From assembly GCA_900551345.1 (NCBI GenBank), contig URVP01000042.1:1-9774 (forward strand): DNA of 9,774 nucleotides, read 5' to 3'. The notes under the pieces are model-generated. The model worked only from the letters and a program-made list of their open reading frames with translations, made no database searches and was not told the origin of the DNA. The position numbers and the translations under genes are program-made. This DNA is from an uncultured Eubacteriales bacterium (GTDB lineage: Bacteria > Bacillota > Clostridia > Monoglobales > UMGS1388). Below are positions 6,297 through 9,774 of the stretch, piece by piece (position 1 is the first letter of the stretch; every line of letters begins with the position of its first letter).

Positions 6297-6372
6297 GCAC
6301 AGTTGCTAATAATCTTTTTCATTCCATCCCTTATGTAATAGAGCCGATTCAAAGAATCGGCTCTATTTACAT
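6297..6372 (+). ncRNA. Predicted small RNA, copy 2 of a two-member family
   Basis: The predicted transcript is about 76 nt from G6297 to just after the hairpin at 6337-6367. The first 38 nt (6297-6334) are the same as in copy 1 apart from one T in a T-run; the 3' half is unrelated in sequence but is again a hairpin. The U-tail is weaker here (ATTTACATT), so the 3' end is less certain. On the opposite strand a 12-codon reading frame spans the core, but the one-base length difference breaks it in copy 1, so a peptide is unlikely. The gene lies between divergent tyrS and the convergent qmcA-like gene. Confidence 0.65.
6337..6367. terminator. Hairpin shared by small RNA copy 2 and the SPFH/NfeD operon
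   Basis: A perfect 13-bp stem (6337-6349 with 6355-6367) with a five-base loop. It is 39 bases beyond the stop of the leftward SPFH gene and is also the 3' end of the rightward RNA element, so it may serve both directions. Neither side has a long T-run. Confidence 0.6.
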
Positions 6373-6406
6373 TCTCAGAAACTTTATTTTTTTCCCTTTT
6401 TATAAA

Positions 6407-7300
6407 TCAATCAGCCTTTTTATTATGCGTAATAGCCTCGGTTATTCCTGTAGCAAGACCGGCGAGTCCCTGTATTTCCGAGGGAATAATGATCTTGGTA
6501 GCCTTTCCGTCTGCCGCTTTTTCAAAACTTTCAAGAGCTTTAAGCTTAATATATGATTCGGTGGGATTAGCCTCATTAATCTTTCTGATACCTTCTGCAA
6601 TGGCAGACTGCACGGTAAGAATAGCCTCTGCCTCACCCTCTGCGGTACGGATATTTGCCTGCTTCTGGGCTTCTGCACGAAGTATGGCAGCTTCTTTTTC
6701 ACCCTCTGCCGAAAGAATTGCCGCCTTCTTTTCACCCTCTGCACGAAGTATCTGCTCACGGCGTTCACGCTCTGCTTTCATTTGCTTTTCCATAGCATCC
6801 TGAATTTCAGGCGGAGGAAGAATATTTTTAAGCTCCACACGGTTTATCTTGATGCCCCACGGGTCAGTTGCCTCATCAAGGATTGTGCACATCTTGGTAT
6901 TTACCGTATCTCTTGAAGTAAGAGTTTCGTCCAGTTCCAAATCACCGATTATGTTACGCAATGTGGTAGCCGTAAGATTTTCAATAGCCATCATGGGGCG
7001 TTCCACACCATAGGTAAACAACTTGGGGTCGGTAATCTGATAATACACAACCGTATCTATTTTCATTGTTACATTATCTTCAGTAATAACCGACTGAGGT
7101 TCAAAATCAACCACATGTTCTTTAAGGTTAACCTTTTTAGAAATTCGGTCTATGAAAGGAACCTTTAAATGAAGACCAACTTCCCATGTTTTGTAGTATC
7201 CGCCGAATCGTTCAATAATGTAGGCATTTGCCTGCGGAACAATCTTTACATTTGCAATCAGCAGAATTAAGATGATAACAATCAGTACCAAGATAGGCAT
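6407..7300 (-). CDS. qmcA: QmcA-like SPFH/stomatin-family membrane protein (paraslipin)
   Basis: A 297-residue SPFH protein, about the size of E. coli QmcA and with the same order of motifs. Residues 2-17 are a single N-terminal membrane segment. VKIVPQANAYIIERFGGYYKT (18-38) begins the SPFH domain, which runs to about 180 and includes DEATDPWGIKINRVELKNI (142-160), a hallmark of the group. Residues about 170-228 form a coiled coil built of repeated RAEGEKKAAIL-like units that drives oligomer formation. The C-terminal part (IIPSEIQGLAGLATGI) is typical of paraslipins. Such proteins assemble cage-like oligomers on the membrane and are linked to membrane microdomains and protease control. It lies 27 bases after nfeD with a strong AAGGAGGGG site (7306-7314), so the two form an operon, the usual pairing for this family. 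The symbol is by resemblance to QmcA; the exact cellular role is not known from sequence. Confidence 0.9.
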   Translation of the reverse strand: MPILVLIVIILILLIANVKIVPQANAYIIERFGGYYKTWEVGLHLKVPFIDRISKKVNLKEHVVDFEPQSVITEDNVTMKIDTVVYYQITDPKLFTYGVERPMMAIENLTATTLRNIIGDLELDETLTSRDTVNTKMCTILDEATDPWGIKINRVELKNILPPPEIQDAMEKQMKAERERREQILRAEGEKKAAILSAEGEKEAAILRAEAQKQANIRTAEGEAEAILTVQSAIAEGIRKINEANPTESYIKLKALESFEKAADGKATKIIIPSEIQGLAGLATGITEAITHNKKAD

Positions 7301-7327
7301 AAATACCCCTCCTTAATTTATATTATA

Positions 7328-7750
7328 TTATTTTTTTGCAGTAACTATAAGCTTAACTCCTTTAATATCTTCTACCACCGCTTGCTCGCCGGCCTCTATA
7401 ATGCTGCCGTCGCTGCTTCTTACACTCCAGTCAACGCCGCCCACATGTGTACGGCCCTGCTCTTTTACATTATCCACTTGCTGAGAAATTATTACTGTTT
7501 TACCCACAAGCCTATCAGAATTAGTATTGACCTTTGTTTTCTGAAGTTTTTTTACAAGCGGTTTGCTGAGTATGAACAAAAGTACCGATACCAATACAAA
7601 CACGGTAATTTGAACAGTATTATTGAGGTCAAGCATAGCCGCAAAAAATGCTGCAAGCGAACCTACGGCAAACCAAATACTTATAAACTGAACCGTGGCA
7701 ATTTCAGCTACCGCAAAAATCACCATTGCCGCAATCCAGATAATTTCCAT
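7328..7750 (-). CDS. NfeD-family membrane protein (short form)
   Basis: A 140-residue NfeD protein of the short form without a serine-protease domain. Residues 1-65 hold two to three membrane segments (about 3-20, 22-40 and 45-63). After the basic stretch KPLVKKLQKTK come about 65 residues with the OB-fold NfeD domain, including the LVGKTVIISQQV and GVDWSVRSSDGSIIEAGEQAVVEDIKGVKLIV stretches. NfeD proteins partner SPFH/stomatin proteins and are encoded beside them, as here with the next gene. I chose ATG 7750, which gives the family-like MEIIWIAAMVIF N terminus. GTG 7759 is an in-frame alternative adding MVD. The AAAGGAGA site (7763-7770) is rather far from the ATG and rather close to the GTG, so the choice is not certain. 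Confidence 0.88.
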   Translation of the reverse strand: MEIIWIAAMVIFAVAEIATVQFISIWFAVGSLAAFFAAMLDLNNTVQITVFVLVSVLLFILSKPLVKKLQKTKVNTNSDRLVGKTVIISQQVDNVKEQGRTHVGGVDWSVRSSDGSIIEAGEQAVVEDIKGVKLIVTAKK

Positions 7751-7827
7751 ATCAACCACCGTCTCCTTTCATAAACAGGGCAAAGGCAAGCCCTTTGTCT
7801 ATATATATGCAATACCTATACAAATTT

Positions 7828-7856
7828 ATTCTACAATATAAGATACCCGTTGTCAA
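7828..7856 (-). promoter_or_regulatory. Promoter of the nfeD-SPFH operon
   Basis: On the minus strand: TTGACA (7851-7856), a 17-bp spacer and TAGAAT (7828-7833). The predicted start near 7821 leaves a leader of about 70 nt. It lies between the symporter's 3' end and nfeD, so the operon need not depend on read-through. Confidence 0.7.
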
Positions 7857-7888
7857 TATAAGTATTTTTTACATATATTCTGACAAAA

Positions 7889-7913
7889 TCCTTACGCCTT
7901 GTTGTAAAAAGGA
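7889..7913 (-). terminator. Weak terminator candidate after the symporter
   Basis: On the minus strand a 7-bp stem with a 3-base bulge is followed by TTTTG, about 25 bases beyond the symporter stop. The stem is short and the T-run poor, so some read-through into the nfeD operon is possible. Confidence 0.25.
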
Positions 7914-7937
7914 AGCATAGAAATTTGTTTTAATCAA

Positions 7938-9473
7938 TTATTCACCCAATGACTCTTTGGCATGTACCACAACCTCTTTATCATAGCAGGAAAAGATATT
8001 TTCAACCGATTTCCTGTCAGGCTTTCGTGTAAACAAGCTAAACAGCGGAACGATAATAAATCCGGCAATCATGGCCACAACTCCGCTGTTGACAGGCGAC
8101 TGCAAAATGACGGGAAGAGCTGATTTGCAAAGCATATTGAATATCATAAATCCGCTGCCGAAAATAAAGCATGCCCATACAGACGCTTTAGAAATCTTCT
8201 TCCAGTAAAGGCTGAACAGAAAAGGAGCAAGGAATGAACCTGCAAGGGCACCCCAGGAGATACCCATCATATCGGCAATATATCCCAGCTTGTCTTTGTT
8301 AAGAGCAATAAATGCAGAAATTGCTACAAACACCACGATAAATATTCTCATAATGAGAACCTGTTTTTTATCTGTCATATTCTTCACGATATTATCCTTA
8401 ATAAGGTCAATTGTAAGCGTTGAACTTGACGCAAGCACCAAAGAGGACAGGGTGGACATCGATGCGGAAAGTACAAGTATGATAACTATTCCGATCAGAA
8501 TGTCCGACAGATTCGAAAGCATCTGGGGGATAATAGCATCATATCCGCCTGCAGGCATATCCCCCTGAACATTAAGTGCAGAAGAGAAAAGTCTGCCGAA
8601 TCCGCCTAAGAAATAGCAGCCGCCTGCAACCACAACAGCAAAAAGAGTAGAGATAACAGTACCCTTGTTTATGTCCTTTTCGCTCTTAATTGCATAAAAC
8701 TTTTGAACCATCTGAGGCAGACCCCATGTACCCAGGGATGTAAGTATAACAACGAAAAGCAGTCCCATCGGGTCAGGGCCGAAGAAGGAGTTATATGCAC
8801 CCGGCACCTGAGTTTCCACCCGTGCAAGGCTGTTTAAAGATTCCGTAAAACCGCCGTTTTGAGAAAGCACCGCCCATATTACGGCGATTATGCCGCCTAT
8901 CATAATCAGACCTTGTATAAAGTCATTGATGGCGGTAGCCATATAACCGCCTGCAATTACATAAACACCTGTAAGAACAGCCATGATTATTACGCATACG
9001 CTGTAGTCAATACCCGGAAATGCCATTGAAAAAAGCCTTGAAAGTCCGTTATAAAGGGACGCTGTATAAGGAATTAAGAATATAAACACAATAACGGAAG
9101 CTCCGATTTTCAGCGAAGCGCTGTTGAATCTTGCACCAAAAAATTCAGGCATGGTTGCAGAATCTAGATGCTGGGACATAAGTCTTGTTCTTCTTCCCAA
9201 AACAACCCACGCAAGAAGAGAACCAATAATAGCATTGCCTATCCCTATCCAGGTAGACGCAATACCAAACTTCCAGCCGAACTGACCTGCATAGCCAACG
9301 AATATTACCGCTGAAAAATACGAGGTACCGTATGCGAAAGCGGTAAGCCAGGGTCCTACATTTCTTCCGCCCAGCACGAAACCTTTTACATCGGTTGCAT
9401 GACGGCGGCAATAGATGCCTACACCGATCATAACAGCAAAAAACAGTACCAACAAAATAATTTTAACAGCCAT
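7938..9473 (-). CDS. Sodium:solute symporter (SSS/SLC5 family), predicted tyrosine or related amino acid uptake
   Basis: A 511-residue polytopic membrane protein of the sodium:solute symporter family (PutP/SLC5 type), with about 13 hydrophobic segments. AYGTSYFSAVIFVGYAG (47-63) is the broken first core helix, GGYMATAINDFIQG (175-188) the family signature, and the Ser/Thr-rich SASMSTLSSLVLASSST (336-352) the Na2 sodium site region. It would drive uptake of an organic solute with Na+. Family membership alone suggests proline or similar, but the leader is a T-box with a UAC specifier, so tyrosine or a precursor is the better prediction. The start is ATG 9473, eight bases after AAAGGAG (9482-9488). 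An upstream in-frame TTG at 9524 abuts the leader terminator, has no ribosome site and is rejected. The product and its control fit a gene switched on when tRNA-Tyr is uncharged. Confidence 0.9.
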   Translation of the reverse strand: MAVKIILLVLFFAVMIGVGIYCRRHATDVKGFVLGGRNVGPWLTAFAYGTSYFSAVIFVGYAGQFGWKFGIASTWIGIGNAIIGSLLAWVVLGRRTRLMSQHLDSATMPEFFGARFNSASLKIGASVIVFIFLIPYTASLYNGLSRLFSMAFPGIDYSVCVIIMAVLTGVYVIAGGYMATAINDFIQGLIMIGGIIAVIWAVLSQNGGFTESLNSLARVETQVPGAYNSFFGPDPMGLLFVVILTSLGTWGLPQMVQKFYAIKSEKDINKGTVISTLFAVVVAGGCYFLGGFGRLFSSALNVQGDMPAGGYDAIIPQMLSNLSDILIGIVIILVLSASMSTLSSLVLASSSTLTIDLIKDNIVKNMTDKKQVLIMRIFIVVFVAISAFIALNKDKLGYIADMMGISWGALAGSFLAPFLFSLYWKKISKASVWACFIFGSGFMIFNMLCKSALPVILQSPVNSGVVAMIAGFIIVPLFSLFTRKPDRKSVENIFSCYDKEVVVHAKESLGE

Positions 9474-9525
9474 TTTCTTCACTCCTTTAGGTATATTTGT
9501 CGTATCGGAGGATGCAAATGGCAAT

Positions 9526-9559
9526 AAAAAAACGCCCTCCGATTGAAAATCAGAGGACG
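9526..9559 (-). terminator. Regulated terminator of the T-box leader
   Basis: On the minus strand a 12-bp stem (9548-9559 with 9533-9544) has two G-U pairs, a three-base loop and seven Ts after it (9526-9532). Its 5' arm overlaps the bases needed for the antiterminator, as expected for a T-box switch. Confidence 0.9.
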
Positions 9560-9774
9560 AGAAAACTCCCGTGATACCACCTCAGTTCATCATTGCCTCA
9601 CGACAACGACCTCAGCAAGTACATTACCGACATAAGTAAGATACTCCGGTGCTGTAACGGGCACGCCCGTCGCAGCCTACTGGGCAAAAAAGCCTTTCGG
9701 TGCGCAGCTCTCGGGATGTATTCAAAACAAGTTCCCCCATCTGCCTCGCACCGCCCGGCAGTTCTCTCAAACGG
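9526..9774 (-). promoter_or_regulatory. T-box leader, tyrosine specifier (UAC), controlling the symporter; 5' end outside the window
   Basis: A tRNA-sensing leader read on the minus strand. Upper Stem I shows the conserved AGAGA, then a CTGCC/GGCAG stem (9757-9761 with 9741-9745) capped by a loop with GGTGCGA. On the descending side GAA is followed by TAC (9718-9720) in the specifier position, a tyrosine codon. A GC-rich Stem II/III region follows (9640-9690). The T-box sequence, GAGGTGGTATCACGGGAG, is at 9566-9583. Its TGGT (9576-9579) pairs with ACCA, that is CCA plus discriminator A73, as in bacterial tRNA-Tyr. The terminator is at 9526-9559. Uncharged tRNA-Tyr should stabilise the antiterminator and allow transcription. 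The lower 5' half of Stem I and the promoter are beyond the window, so the specifier register is inferred. Confidence 0.88.

Noticed and set aside
3869..6334. The two homologous blocks as terminal inverted repeats of a transposon carrying the lipoprotein gene and tyrS
   Set aside because: No transposase lies between them, tyrS is a core gene, no target duplication is seen, and the conserved parts coincide with promoter hexamers and a transcribed core.
6281..6556. 91-codon open frame on the plus strand
   Set aside because: It starts within the promoter of small RNA copy 2, reads through its hairpin and overlaps the 3' end of the SPFH gene in antisense; no ribosome site.
9474..9524. N-terminal extension of the symporter to a TTG at 9524
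   Set aside because: It begins next to the T-tract of the leader terminator without a ribosome site, while ATG 9473 has AAAGGAG eight bases upstream.

Overview
The window looks like chromosomal DNA from a low-GC Firmicute of the class Clostridia. Reasons: strong AGGAGG-type ribosome binding sites, AT-rich intergenic regions with near-consensus TTGACA/TATAAT promoters, intrinsic terminators, a T-box leader, a DHHW-family exported protein with a copper-amine-oxidase-type stalk domain, and a lipoprotein signal. I cannot name a genus. I see no insertion sequence, phage gene or CRISPR array.

Layout, left to right. At the left edge a strong leftward promoter appears to drive a tRNA gene of which only about 17 nt lie in the window. 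Three rightward units follow: an exported stalk-domain/DHHW protein (241-1605), NAD-dependent DNA ligase ligA (1778-3760) and a small acidic lipoprotein (4148-4660). The rest reads leftward: tyrosyl-tRNA synthetase tyrS (4759-5982), a two-gene unit of a QmcA-like SPFH protein and NfeD (6407-7750), and a sodium:solute symporter (7938-9473). The symporter is preceded by a T-box leader (9526-9774 and beyond) whose specifier reads as the tyrosine codon UAC. The symporter is therefore best predicted to import tyrosine or a precursor, and the window joins tyrosine supply to tyrosine charging, although tyrS itself has a short leader without a T-box.

The most unusual content lies in the two gaps at about 3825-3965 and 6239-6372. 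They hold two homologous elements in opposite orientation, divergently flanking the lipoprotein gene and tyrS. Each has a sigma-A-type promoter (TTGCCA-17-TATAAT and TTGCGA-17-TATACT), the same block just upstream of the -35, and a core of 38 or 39 nt that is identical except for one T in a T-run and begins at the predicted transcription start. Each ends in an unrelated terminator-like hairpin. This is the pattern of a paralogous pair of small regulatory RNAs of about 75-80 nt. The exposed core carries a C-rich stretch (CATTCCATCCCTTAT) able to pair with Shine-Dalgarno-type sequences. I do not recognise this RNA family.

All function calls come from motifs and comparison by eye; no database search was run.
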